This document shows, one piece after another, positions 37,578 to 49,400 of a stretch of 64,000 bases of DNA. Positions within the stretch are counted from its first letter, which is position 1. Each line of letters opens with the position of its first letter. The notes beneath the pieces were generated by a model. It was given only the letters and a program-made list of their open reading frames with translations. It had not been told where the DNA came from and searched no databases. A program made the translations under genes and the position numbers. Origin of the DNA: Phoebastria nigripes (lineage: Eukaryota > Chordata > Aves > Procellariiformes > Diomedeidae); assembly GCA_035582835.1 (NCBI GenBank), contig JAYKAV010002308.1, forward strand, positions 498,466 to 562,465, in the 5' to 3' direction.

Positions 37578-39543
37578 TCAATTCACAGCCTTGTATTCTG
37601 GAAACTTCCAATATCAAATGAAAAAACACCCTTACACACTACCTTATCTTCTCTCTACTGTGAGATTCTAAGGCAAGCAACTTTCCTGTGATCTGAGTGT
37701 CTGAATTGAGTACACATTAAATTTTAAATAAACACATTGATACCGTTTATCCATTTGCATTTTAGTTACAGGAATAGGTAGCCATTTCCAAAATGGTCAA
37801 CTATGTCAGCACCAGGATCTACAAATAATACAGTCAGCCTTTAGCAAAATAAAACTACTCCATAGGATTTCTCAACCAACCCAAGACCATGTCAAAGACT
37901 GAAACTCGAAAACACCATCCCGACTACTTGCAGAATGCACTGTTTGAATGGCACACTGCTTGTATCCCAACCCACTCCAGGCAAAAGGCTAAGCAAACAG
38001 ATGGGCCTGATATGTGCCCTGAAACTCCAGTCATTGCAAGCTCTGGCACGTGGTCAAGTGAAGCATGAGATCCAGACTCAAGGACTCTTCAGCAGAAATG
38101 CCTTATGTTCAAAACTGGGAGTTATTTACAGAAGCTTCTTGGCTGCTCTTATGCTGGAAACTTTCCATCATTAGTTGCCTAAATATCTCCTCCCTCTTAA
38201 CATATTCCTCCCACTCCATGAAGCATAGGTTCATCTCAGAAATTATTGCCTCCAGCTGTGTCAGGTTAGTTTCTACAAACATGACCAGTCAAAGCCTAAC
38301 TAAGGATTGTTGTAGTAGAACCCNTTAGAAAATACAGTCAGCCTTCCTAGAACTGTTCTTTGCAAGTCATTAGAGATCCAAACAGAATCAGCCCAATTCA
38401 TACAACTGTCTACTATTCACAACATTTTTTCAGGATTCAACCTTTTTTGTTATTCCATGAATGACATAAAAATTTCTGTAAAATAATCTTGGTGATTTAT
38501 TTAGTTTGGGGATTGTAATGGCCCTCACTTTTGTCCAAGAGTGACTTTATGATCTTGTGCAGAAAGCAATATAGGCTGCTGTTCTCTTCTATGCCTCAGT
38601 TACCATTCATTTCTTTTTGACCAGTGAATGGGATTTAATAATATAATAGTTATATTCAGGGTAATTCACAATTATTGCAGGACTAACTTCTAATTTTCTA
38701 TGCCTGCCTTGAAAGCAAAGACAGCTCTCATATCGCGATTCTTCCAGTATTTTCTTCCTGGACCACTGCGCCAGCCCTGATGCTTCACTTCTGCTCTATT
38801 NGTACACTTATCCTGTGGAGCGTTTTCCCATATGTGGCAGTCAAGCTGCCATCTTCTTCTCACTAAAATCCCTCTTAGAAAGTGACTTTTCCTCTCTGGT
38901 TCACAATAAGTTTTCTTTTATTTAAATCTATTTTTTCTTTACTGTAATCTCTCCAGTGTGGACAGTTTTTTAAATATTTTTCCTAGACTGAAATGTACAT
39001 GATACACTTAAAGAATAGAGGGCTGGATCCCAACTGATATAAATTGCACTTCAATAAGACACTATTCGATATGAATTTTGAGCACATCGCTGTGTTATTT
39101 TGAACCAGTATTGTATATTTGCTATTGTTTTCTTTATCTATGCTGTCAAAAAATATATGAGCTTTGTATCTGAAGAGTATAGTTGTTGATTCTTTTATGA
39201 AGGTTGACCATTCTCATATATTCCTTGAGCATGCTTGAATGTACATTATTTCATAATCAATACCAGAGATGGGTGGTTCCCAGGAAGCTTGCCTTTGAAG
39301 CCGTTAGTTATGTTGTCTGCTTCTTTTCAGGATAACCAAAGGAAAAATTGAATGTCCCTTTGTTCAGCTAGAACAACTTATGAAACACTAGCATGAAGAC
39401 GAATAACAAAGCACCATTTGCAAAAAGGTGGACTAAACGCAAGTGCAGGAAACCTGGTATTTTAGTTGCTTACCACTGACTAAGCAATATGTCTGTTCCA
39501 GAAACAGAAAGCCAGGAAGGAGCTTAGAAAATCTCTGTCCAAC

Positions 39544-39652
39544 TGGACAGAGCCCTGAGCAACCTGCTCTAGTTGAACCTGCTTTGAGCAAGGGTGTTGG
39601 ATTGGATGGTCCCCAGGCATCCCTTCCACAACCATTCTGAGACTGTATGAAA
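39544..39652 (+). mobile_element. CR1 LINE 3' end (plus strand)
   Basis: ggacagagccctgagcaacc, ctgctctagttgaacctgc, gttggattggatggtcccc and cccttccacaaccattctg follow the CR1 3' end consensus nearly base for base, so this is the best preserved of the three 3'-end copies. It is 5'-truncated and closes with actgtatgaaa in place of clean ATTCTATGA units. It has the same orientation as the host gene. Confidence 0.9.
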
Positions 39653-39663
39653 TAACATAAACA

Positions 39664-39697
39664 TATTTAACAAAGTTTAAATGTATTTAACAAAGTT
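39664..39697. repeat. Two-unit duplication, 20-bp period
   Basis: tatttaacaaagtt occurs at 39664-39677 and again at 39684-39697, just 3' of the CR1 copy. It may be a local slippage duplication. Confidence 0.75.
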
Positions 39698-41500
39698 AAA
39701 TAATGGATAATCTGAGAGAGGCTAGAAGAAGCACATGCAAGGGAGAAAAGATATGTTTTAAGATCAGACTTAAAAATAGAGAAAGCAGGAGTGAAATGGA
39801 AGTATTCAGGAAAACTCTTCCAGGCAGTAGGATTTGTAGAGAAGGCTCTCTGTGAAAAATAACAGTAATACAACTACTCACTTTCACAGTCTGTCTTTGT
39901 TAAAGGCCTGAAAGTGAAGTTAGACCATATCGTTGTGGTTAAGAATTTTGTCCATCTAAAGAAAATGAATGTCACAAATTGTATCAGGTCTAAAGCTGAG
40001 TTCCTGTCTCTCAGCCCTGCACTACAGACTGTGTGGCTTTTGCCTCTAGGCATATCCTGGTTAGAGTAAGGTAGGGCCACCGCATGCAACGTGCTGGGGA
40101 TTTTTCACCACCCTGTTCCAGTATCCAAAAAATTGCCATGACTGGAGCAATAAGTACCTGCAATATTGTTAGCCCAGCTGGTTGGTATCAAATTAGAGGA
40201 CTTTTTGTCCTCTATTTTTAAAAATCAAGGGAAGAGTTATTATAAATAAACCCTTGCCTGCAGGCTTTCTTTTCCTATTTGTTTGTGCAATGTCAGGGAA
40301 ATCCTTCATTATAAAGATGATTTTGCTTTCAGGAAGCTATAAAACATTTTAGTTTGCCAAAAGTTTTGCTTTGTAGAAAACAGCACATCAGGGCTTAGTA
40401 AATTTATTTCTTTTATAAGCATTGTGCTGAAAGGAAAAACCAGCAAAAAATAAATAGAGCAAAAAGAGAAGTGATAGGAAGGAAGGAGATAAATCTGTGA
40501 GGATGTATAGCCACTGGCTACTGAACCTTCAGCTGCATCCTGCCCCTGTGTGTTTTTAAAGACTTGGTTTATTCCACTGAAACCTTTTTTCTCCTCCCCA
40601 TGCCACCTCCACCTGGGTCACCTCCTCATTAACAAACCATTAGGCACCTCTTGCGGTGCTTGAGTGTGTCTGGGTGGAATTGTTTGTGGTTTTGCTCTTT
40701 GTGAGGGAAGTTTGGCAGGAGAATAGGGCTATTTGCTTATGGTTTGGGAAGTTGCTTATGACCAGTTTGCCCAGTGGCATGCAGGAGGCAAGGCCAATTT
40801 TTGCATGGGTGTATTCAACCACCTGGTTCAAAAGTCTTTCACTGCTCTGGTGGATTTTATTTTTTTGTCTTGTATAGGATTTATTTTCTGTTTTATCACA
40901 GAAAGACCCTCATTTTTGGTCTCTAGTGAAGAACCATTTTCAAGCAACACTCATTTTACGTGAGAACAACTTTTAGAGATTAAATTGTCCTGCTTGGGAA
41001 AAGAAACAGTACAAAGTAACTTAAGCTGCATATTAAGCACTTTGTCTGTCTGTCTATAGCAATCAATATTTACAGTTATACAAGCAATGAATAGTTCATG
41101 AGTGATCCACAGACTGAAATACATTCACAGAGAACATTTGAACAATTCTGGATAGCAAATGAATTAACAAAAAATTGCTTTCAAAATGGAAAATTAGGTT
41201 TATTACTCATATGTGCTCATAGAGTAGAATTGGCCAAAAACCTTTCCATAAGTCTGTCTTTGCTGTCATTCTTACAGAATCAAAATCAAAGAGTTGAGTG
41301 TAAGAGTTCGGTATATCAGTGTTGGTTTCAGCAGATTTCTCCAGTTCCAAATATGTAGGAATGCTTTAATTTCAATCGTGTGATCCAGGAAGTTCTGTTT
41401 TGGCATTGCAAACAACATTCTGCAGTTGAAATTTTAGTTAAGAAAGACTAAAAAAAAGTTAAAAGGATGAAATCAAACCCAAAATAATCAAAAGACAATA

Positions 41501-41529
41501 CTTCTTTTTTCTTTCTTTTCTTTTCTTTT
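41501..41529. repeat. Pure pyrimidine tract, (TTTTC)n-like
   Basis: Twenty-nine consecutive pyrimidines built from imperfect ttttc and tttc units. It resembles a splice-acceptor polypyrimidine tract, but no exon follows it. Confidence 0.85.
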
Positions 41530-42100
41530 GCTTTGATTTGTCAGTTAACAAAAGCTTTTGAGATGTAGAGTGCCGGCCTGTTTGGTCTTCTAAGAACTCA
41601 GATTCTTCTGGTATAGGAAAACAGCCCTGTGGAGTATGACATGCAGGAAGCAGTGAGCACTCAGAGGGAGGAAATGGGGGACGTCTGGCTTTTTATAAAG
41701 TGTGGCTGCATCGGCTGCTAGCTGGGAGAGGTCGTGATACTGAAAGGAGTTTGGACCCACGTGTTAGGGATCTTTAAAAATTAGCTTTTCTCAAAATGTC
41801 CACCATTAAGGATGCATTCAGGTTCGCATCATTCAGGCCAGGACAATTCCACTACTTCCAGTGCTTTTAAGCCATCAGAAAATTTGGCCCCCAAATGTAT
41901 CCTCTCTGTCCAAGGAATCGAAGATCTCGGGTCAGAATCTGAGACGTGAATCCAGGCAGTCCCAAAACAAAACAGACGTGTGAACTCCCAGGTTTTGAAC
42001 CAGCCTAGGAAACAAAAGGCACTAAAAAAACCAAAAAAACCCTCATCCCATCCATGCTTACTAGTTTTCACAGGTAAAAATGGGGTAAATAAGTTCCTTT

Positions 42101-42176
42101 AAAAACAAAACAAAACAAACAAACAAACAAACAAACCAAAAAACCAAACCAAACCAAACCAAACCAAAACAAAACA
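42101..42176. repeat. Compound (AAAC)n/(AAACC)n microsatellite
   Basis: About 76 bp made of (AAAAC), (AAAC) and (AAACC) units in successive blocks. The abrupt change of unit length suggests stepwise slippage. No retroposon body is seen in front of it. Confidence 0.9.
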
Positions 42177-43031
42177 CCCAAAAGGCAGCAATTTGTAAGT
42201 GGCTGAGGTTTTCACTTGGTTACAGAAGATCTTCCCCATACCTCCAGTAGTGGTTCTTTTTGTCCTGCTGAAGAAATCTTCATTTTAAGGATAGAAGAAA
42301 GCGCTGTGATCTTATGCTGGGACTTATTAGGAACACAGACTGTGTAGGGCTTCTCTGTGTTAGAAATTCCCGCTTTATTTCTTTGTGATTTTATTGAGTC
42401 AGCCATCTGAGTGAGCAAAGATTTTAATTCTACCTACCACAGNCTGATTAGGATGCTGTTCAGTATCCATACATGGGAAAAGATTTTCTCTCTACAATTT
42501 TTACAGTATTAGATGCAACTTTTACATTGAAAGCTTTTCACTGACTCTCCAGAGAAAAGGTTGTCTTTAAAATGAAAACAAAAGTGACTGTGGTGTCACA
42601 GCCACAATGTGTACGTTCTTCTTTGATCCCAAATCAGAGTCTAATTTTNGTCACCCTTAAAGTATTCATATTAGTACAATTAAATATTAAAACAATAATA
42701 GTTTTGCATATATTGATATGTATCCCATTGCATAGGCTAGATAAAGTCTTTAAAAGAGGGGAAAAAAGGTGCAGGAGTTCAAAATACATTGAGTTAGGGC
42801 TGAGTGATCCTGCACATGGATGCCTTCTCTCATTTTTCACAAGTCCCTACACTTTTTGTAGATTGGCACTTGGGAAGAAAACTAGAAAGGGTCTGTCTGC
42901 GCATACCCTGGGTTTTTTTTCAATCTCACTGCTGCTGGCTGCTGTAGGGAACAGAACTGGCTGTTCAGAATGGCTGAACAAACCTTTGGACTGAACCAGG
43001 CTAGCAGTACAGGATGTGAAAAAACTGTTTC

Positions 43032-43046
43032 ATTATTATTATTATT
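43032..43046. repeat. (ATT)5 microsatellite
   Basis: Five perfect ATT units, about 230 bp upstream of the exon 13 acceptor. Confidence 0.85.
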
Positions 43047-43274
43047 CAGTTATTTCCAGCATGGCATAATATTTCAGCATGAATGCTATTTGGACAGAAG
43101 ATGTTACATATGCAAGTGTTTGCATGTTTTGCTGATTTGCAAGTCTGAACATATAATAGAATACTTAAACTTTGGTTTATTGTATATGAATTATTCCCTT
43201 ATCAGGGTTAATAATAAATTATATAAAAATGAATTGGCAAAAATTTCTGTGATTTTTTTGTTTGTTTTTTACAG

Positions 43275-43490
43275 TCCTTACATGGTGTTGCAGTTTCTAC
43301 TGTTCCAGAACTACCACTCTTCTATACTCCTATTGATTTAGTAGACATAAGTGTAGAAATGGCTGGACTGAAGTTTCCAAATCCTTTTGGCCTTGCCAGT
43401 GCAACCCCTGCTACCAGTTCTTCAATGATTCGAAGAGCTTTTGAAGCTGGATGGGGCTTTGCTGTCACTAAAACATTCTCCCTTGATAAG
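43275..43490 (+). CDS. DPYD: DPYD exon 13, start of FMN/pyrimidine barrel
   Basis: 216 bp, residues 509-580, starting and ending on codon borders (phase 0 both sides). It covers the linker out of the FAD domain ([19 protein letters not shown]) and the first strand and helix of TIM-barrel domain [16 protein letters not shown] and [14 protein letters not shown]. Ala549, Ser550 and Lys574, recalled as FMN-contacting residues, are conserved. The first nine residues (SLHGVAVST here, SQYGASVSA in human from memory) are the most variable. At position 543, the human I543V polymorphic site, this species has Pro; Ser534 and Ile560, other human variant sites, are unchanged. The acceptor is strong (tttttttgtttgttttttacag, 22 nt, split here as ttttttt and gtttgttttttacag); the donor AAG|gtaagg is the best in the window. 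Confidence 0.98.
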
Positions 43491-46400
43491 GTAAGGAAAT
43501 ATTTTAAGGTATATTTAGCATGTAACCATTTCTTTGTATATTTGAAAAATCTGAATCTTTTGGGAATGGCACTATTAAATCTAGCTAGCATAACGATAGC
43601 AGGGAAGGGTATCGTACAGTGTGTAGGTCAACTAATCTGNGAGGTTCCAACAATGCAGTGTAAAGGTGACACAATTTCTGGTTTTGTTTGCTGTTACATT
43701 CTTCCCTTTTATTCCCCAACCTTTTAATACTAGCCAACTAGTAAGGGTAATAGTCCTTTTTGTTAAATATTGCAGTGAAAACGTTTTCTGTGAGGGATCA
43801 GAATGCAAAGGGAATGAGTAACAGCTTTATCAAGCAACTCATGAAAGACGGCTTCCGTGCCAAGGACTGCCAAGATAAGCCATTGAAATTGAGTTGCAGT
43901 TGCAATGTGATGATGTGGGTGTAAGCTTGAGGCTGGGTGGGTAGTGGAAGAGAAAGAGGCAACGTAAAACAAACCTATGAAGGGAAGAGTAGTTGTGCTG
44001 AAGGTTTGTAGTACAGTGACATAAACCTTCAGTAACATGTAGTGGAAGAGGAAGGAGTTAGAATTAAGTCTTGAAGGCTATGGCTCAGTGTGGCACCTAA
44101 AATAAAGCATTTTGTGTAGATTTAAAGTGTGTAATTGCTTGTTTGACCTGAGAATTGCATTCAGGATGGGTTTCCTGTTACAACATTCAAAATGGCAAAA
44201 TGAGACGGAGCAAGAAGTTTAGACAGTGAAAGAAAACAACAGTTTTGATAAATGTATTGCAGAGAAAAGAAACAGGATTTGGGCTGGGATGTAGATGTAG
44301 TTTGACTTGTGGAGAGAGGAAGAGGATCAGAGGTAAATCCTTGGGTATAGGCCTCAGTAACAGTGTGAATAATGGTAATGTGCTGTCAACCAGTGACAAA
44401 CAGTAGCGTGGGCTGAAGAGAGCTTTTGAGATGAATTTGGAAATAAGGAGCTTTTATTCTTGGTTCAGAGATGGGATGTAAAAGTGTACTGATGGATGGA
44501 GACCTTAGCAGGAGAGAAAAGGTGGATTTGTTACTCTGCCACCTCTACATGGGTAAGTACCATAAGTAAATTAACTATAGAGGGTGGCCCTCTACTATGA
44601 GGAAGGTCTAAGGACAAAGCACTGTATTACTACAGCATACTGTAAAATATGTCCGACTGGCTTCTGCTGTCACTTACACCTGAAGCAGCCCTAAGGAAGC
44701 AAGTGTTCCTCTGGATTGCAATGGAGATTCCAATCTACTTCATAGGGTTTCTTATTAAAACACTTTTTAGGACATAAATGTCATCCAAGAATGTTTACAA
44801 CTGACTTATATAACATACTGTCAGCTGTAATTATTTGGTGCCTAGGCTAAAGGCAACTCATAGGAAGTACTGAGATTTATTTATTTATCAGTTTTATTGC
44901 TGGTATGCTTGCAGTCCTGCCAGACTGCACATTGATTACTGTGTATCTCAAGAGCTAAACAGACACTGGCTGAGTTCCAGCTTGGGTGGGAGTTCAGNAG
45001 GAAAGACATGCATGTTGTAGGAAGTGATGTTGATACTCCGCTAAGCAGCAGACTCTGAGTCATTTCTCAAATGGTGACCGCAACGTGTTCCACTGGATGC
45101 CATGCTCTGGAGGTGTGACTCAGATAGAGATCTTTCAAGTGAGAGGATTGCTAAAAGCAAGTATCTTCAGTGGCTGTATTTTTACAATTTTTTTATATTT
45201 GTTGCAATAAGATGCAAAATATTGCAGGTAGTANCTATTTTAAAGAGAAGAAGTTCAGAAAAGTGCTTTGGATGAATTCTAGTCCAGTGATCGTTATTTC
45301 TAGCTAAGCTTTCTTCTAAAGTTCAGTAGGAGGCACTAGTCTTTCTCTGGTGCCTAAGGTCTTGAATCATATATTGCTGTGCGCAGTAGGACTGTGTCCC
45401 ACCCAAGTACTACCTAGTTTTTCTACTATTGTATTCTTCCCAGTAGTGTACTTCCCACAGGTGTTAAGCCTTAGTATTTGTGATATGATTTATGATGCTT
45501 GGCTGCGAGGTGCTGCAGAAATAAAATTGCTTTTATTTATAATAGTAGCATGGTAATTAATGCTACAAAAATAAATATTTCAAATGGGAAGAAAAGCTCA
45601 ATGAGGTACAGCAGTTCTTANGTGAACAATGAGTACTACACAAAGAGTGCTCTTGTTGACTTAATGCTAGAACAAGGAGTTGGTGGAGAGTTTGGAATAA
45701 TATAGGTTGGCATAATGTGCTAACTTTTTTAAAGCTTAGCTTCTGATTATGTAGACATAAATCTTGTGCAGTGTTCAGCAGGGAGCAGAATGCTCTCTTG
45801 GGCTGTGGTACCTATGGAAGTAGAGATTTCAGACTGAGCTGTCCTGCCCAGCTAGTCGCAGCTAGCTGCGTAGCAGGACCAGGAACAAAGATTTCCTGAT
45901 CTAAGCCTGCAGAGTCAGTGGGAGGAGGCAGAGCTGCTCCGCAGACAGTACAGTTCCCAAGAGTGGAACAGCTTCTGGGAGGAAGGAAGCTCGCTAGACA
46001 CAGTTTTTGGCAGCTGAAGCTCCTCCACTTCAGCCTTGACTGTATGTGATACGAGCAGGATTCTGTGTTAATCCCTTGTCTCCTCATTTTATCTGTCCTG
46101 GTTACATTTAACTTGTGGGCTTCCTTCTTATTTGCAATAGTTAAAGGCCAAGCGTAAACTGCCTGTGTGGCAATGGGGAGCTTAGCAGCAGGAGAAATGC
46201 TCCCTTTTCCAGAGCCGATTACTGAATTCNCCACTGTGTTCACTCACTGATAGGGAAACCAGTGACTTCCCTATTGACCATGGGCATCCTTTGGCACTTC
46301 AGCAGAAGTGACTGATGCAGGCTAAATTTGAGTGACATACAGCTAGTGAAAAGCATATACAGCCTAACCACAGATCTCCATGCATTAACTACTGTGTCAT

Positions 46401-49400
46401 GGAATAAGATCAGAGAGAAAAGCAGGATAAATCTTGGAAGAAGGAGATCCAAGGACAGAGATAAAAAGGACTCAGGCTAGAGAGCTGTGATTCTCATAAG
46501 ACAGAGGATTCATTTAATCTGAACTTCTCCTTTTCCCTCTTTCACTACCTAGCACAGAAAACTCTTCTAAAATGCTAGGCTAGGGATCCCTGCAGCCCAT
46601 GAGGGGCCATGCTTTCTTGTATAGGGGAACTGTTGGATAGCAATGCTGCAGTTCTAGTCCNTGGACCATAATTTACTCCCCCAGTCTTCCCAACCCTCAT
46701 CTGTCTTGGCCTCACCTTGAAAGCATCACATGTTGCCACAGAGGGAGTTAGCATAGCACTAACTGTTTCGTGCCGTGCTCACTCCCTTTTCAAACACCCA
46801 CATACTTTGCTGCATAATTGCCTTTATGACAACCTGTGTAACATTTTCTGTTTGTAGGGTGAGGATTTCAACTCTGAGTGATTCAGCAAAAGTTTGTTCT
46901 TCCGTACTACTGTACTATTGTTGAAACAAAAAAAGCTAACATGAGAAATAGCTGAAATTCCTTCAGAGTGTTTATACCTTTAAGTATACTACCCTATAAA
47001 TATTTTAGAAGGTACTGGATATTATAACATTATGCAAATATTAATTATAGGGTACTGTACCCATATGTGTCTGTAGGTATCTGTGAGCGACTTGTAGAAT
47101 TTTATTTACCAAATTAAACATCTTTGCACAGCTGCTTTAGTATCAAGTAGATTTGATTTCTTCCAGAAATGAGAATAACTGCTTTTAAAATGGACTATCA
47201 CTAGGAAAGGCAAATGGTAGCAGAATAAAAATGCCCCTTCACGCACCTTTTCCTACATTCATGTCCTTCGTTTTTGACTGCAGGATCAATAGCTCATTGC
47301 TCTGTTGGTTCAAATAGTATTTCTGTCTTATTCAGATAAGTCTGTGCTGCAACGTATTATTTGTAAATTCTGTTGGCAAGCTATTGATGGGAAATGGGGG
47401 AGCTGCATATCATAGAGTCCACAGTAAATGAATACCAATTATTACCTCTTTTAGAGCTTAGATGAACAGAAAACTACCCGCAGAATGAGAGATACTGCAT
47501 TAATTAAACAAATAACTGTGAGTGGGAGTTTTTTAGTAGAAGTGTTATACTGAGCTGCTTTATTGACTTNGAATTTATTAGTGAGTATTGTTCAGTACAC
47601 AAAATTTGCATTAAAACCTGTAATCAGAAATTTTATATAAACATAGTATCAAAATAAGTCAGAGGTTATATGAAGTGTGCACATCTCTATACCATATCCA
47701 TTAGCACAGCGAGAAGTTTATAGCAGAAATTTTGGTTTTATCAACTGAATTCAGGCTTTGTTGTTCTCTCACTGCATTGTATAGGCTGCTTAGAAAGAGG
47801 AAAAAACCAACTGGGATAGCAGAAATGTTTGCTTTGATTTTCAGATGCTTCCTTCACTTCTAAAATTTAATTTTGATTAATCAGATACATCTGTCTTTAT
47901 TCTGTTGTGACATGCATTGATTTGTGACGCTGTCGCTTTTAATAATGTGGAAACAGTTGCCTTTATTATGAGAACCAGCAGAAATCAACATGCAGACTAA
48001 CTTCATTTTTAATCTTTAATATTTTTTTTTCATTATATACGGAGCAAGTTGCATGGATGATTTTAAAAACAAAGCTACAATTAAAACTAGATTAAATTTG
48101 AACTAAACCATACTGGAGAAAACTTTCTAGTCATAATACATGTTTATACAATTCACTGATGTAGATTTTACAATATATTTTCAGAACCATTTCTAAATTA
48201 AAACCATTGCTGGTAGAGAATTAATTAATTTACCCAGGATATATCGCATTTCTATGTGCTGTTATTACAATATACATATTCAGGCTCCACCTAGTTCTCT
48301 CTCTGTACATTTGCACTGTGTGCAACTCACTTCATAATTGAAGGTGGTAAAAAATCATGGTACAATGANGCATTGTTTTCCATAACATTACTATTTCACA
48401 GAAGTGAATCTGTATTACGAAATGTATATTTTTGTATGATATTACAGCACAGTAATTTAGATTAAACTAGTTATAATTTATGGTGCCAAGCCAAAAAGCT
48501 ATTTAAGATGCATTAAAATGCAGAACTATGACATTTGAAATTCTGATGTTCTTAATATGACAAAGGTTATTCTATGGAGTTTTGCTATAATATGAAATAT
48601 TAATATTTCACAATACAGTTTTGATGAAGTACAATTTGCCTAGCTTGCATATGATAAAGAAATTAAATGCTTACCAAGGGAGTTCAGTGAGAATTAGAGC
48701 CCTGCCTGAACATCTGCTTGAAATGTTATTATCCTGTCCTACTGACAGCATCGCTCCCTCATTGTTTTTTGAGATTGACAGCTGAATATTGTACTGATTT
48801 CTGCAGCAAATATGTTTAGGTGAACTTTGTTTCATTTTTTAGGAATTTAGAACTGCTTTTGATTTCCATCCTATATATATTTTTTTTTTATACTCTTGAC
48901 ATTTGTAGATGCCAGATTGAGGTCTAGTATGCTGTAGCAAAGATAGACCATTGACTTGCAACGAAATGCCAGTTGATATCTCAGTAAACAGAAATATTAC
49001 TATTCTTTATTGTGTGGTCTGTATGAAAGCTGTATGGGCTTTCTTTGGGGAGACAAATGATCAGATTGTTAATGTCAAATATAAAAAGGACTGTTTGCCT
49101 TTCACTAAATAACATCAGACAACTTTTATTAACTACATTTTTTGAACAGAAAAATGGGCATTTTACAGGATTCCTTAGCATGCAAAGCTCTGTAAGTTGA
49201 ATTATTTTTTGTTTTTACAAATGTTAAAATGATTATTATTGGTCTTAATATTCTTATGAGTTCTTTATGTACCTTATTTTGTTCCATATTTCTGAAAAAA
49301 TTCTAATACAAAATACCAGCTTTATTGTTCCCCAATTTTTACATTTTTAGATCACTGCATAAAATTAGCAAAGTTCAACAAGGGAGGTAAAAGACTATTC

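Larger units (their letters stand above)
35851..43274 (+). other. DPYD: Intron 12 of DPYD
   Basis: 7424 bp, donor gtggtt, acceptor tttgttttttacag. Contents I can support: an alternating purine-pyrimidine tract at 37533-37577, a CR1 3' end at 39544-39652 followed by a 20-bp-period duplication at 39664-39697, a 29-nt pure pyrimidine tract at 41501-41529, a compound (AAAC)/(AAACC) microsatellite at 42101-42176 and (ATT)5 at 43032-43046. The ORF at 42572-42994 matches nothing I recognise. Confidence 0.92.

Noticed and set aside
38540..38660. Possible MIR (tatgcctcagttacc and a later gggatttaataata)
   Set aside because: Only two short phrases match, with the wrong spacing; not enough to annotate.
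42572..42994. 140-residue plus-strand ORF in intron 12
   Set aside because: There is no family resemblance, and it does not join the exon 13 frame through any supported splice site.
43359..43727. ORF starting at an internal Met of exon 13 and running into intron 13
   Set aside because: The Met is residue 537 of DPD, and a strong donor at 43491 ends the exon.
45812..46243. 143-residue minus-strand ORF in intron 13
   Set aside because: It has no recognisable domain or family and no splice or promoter context, and contains an N. Chance length is plausible in 64 kb.
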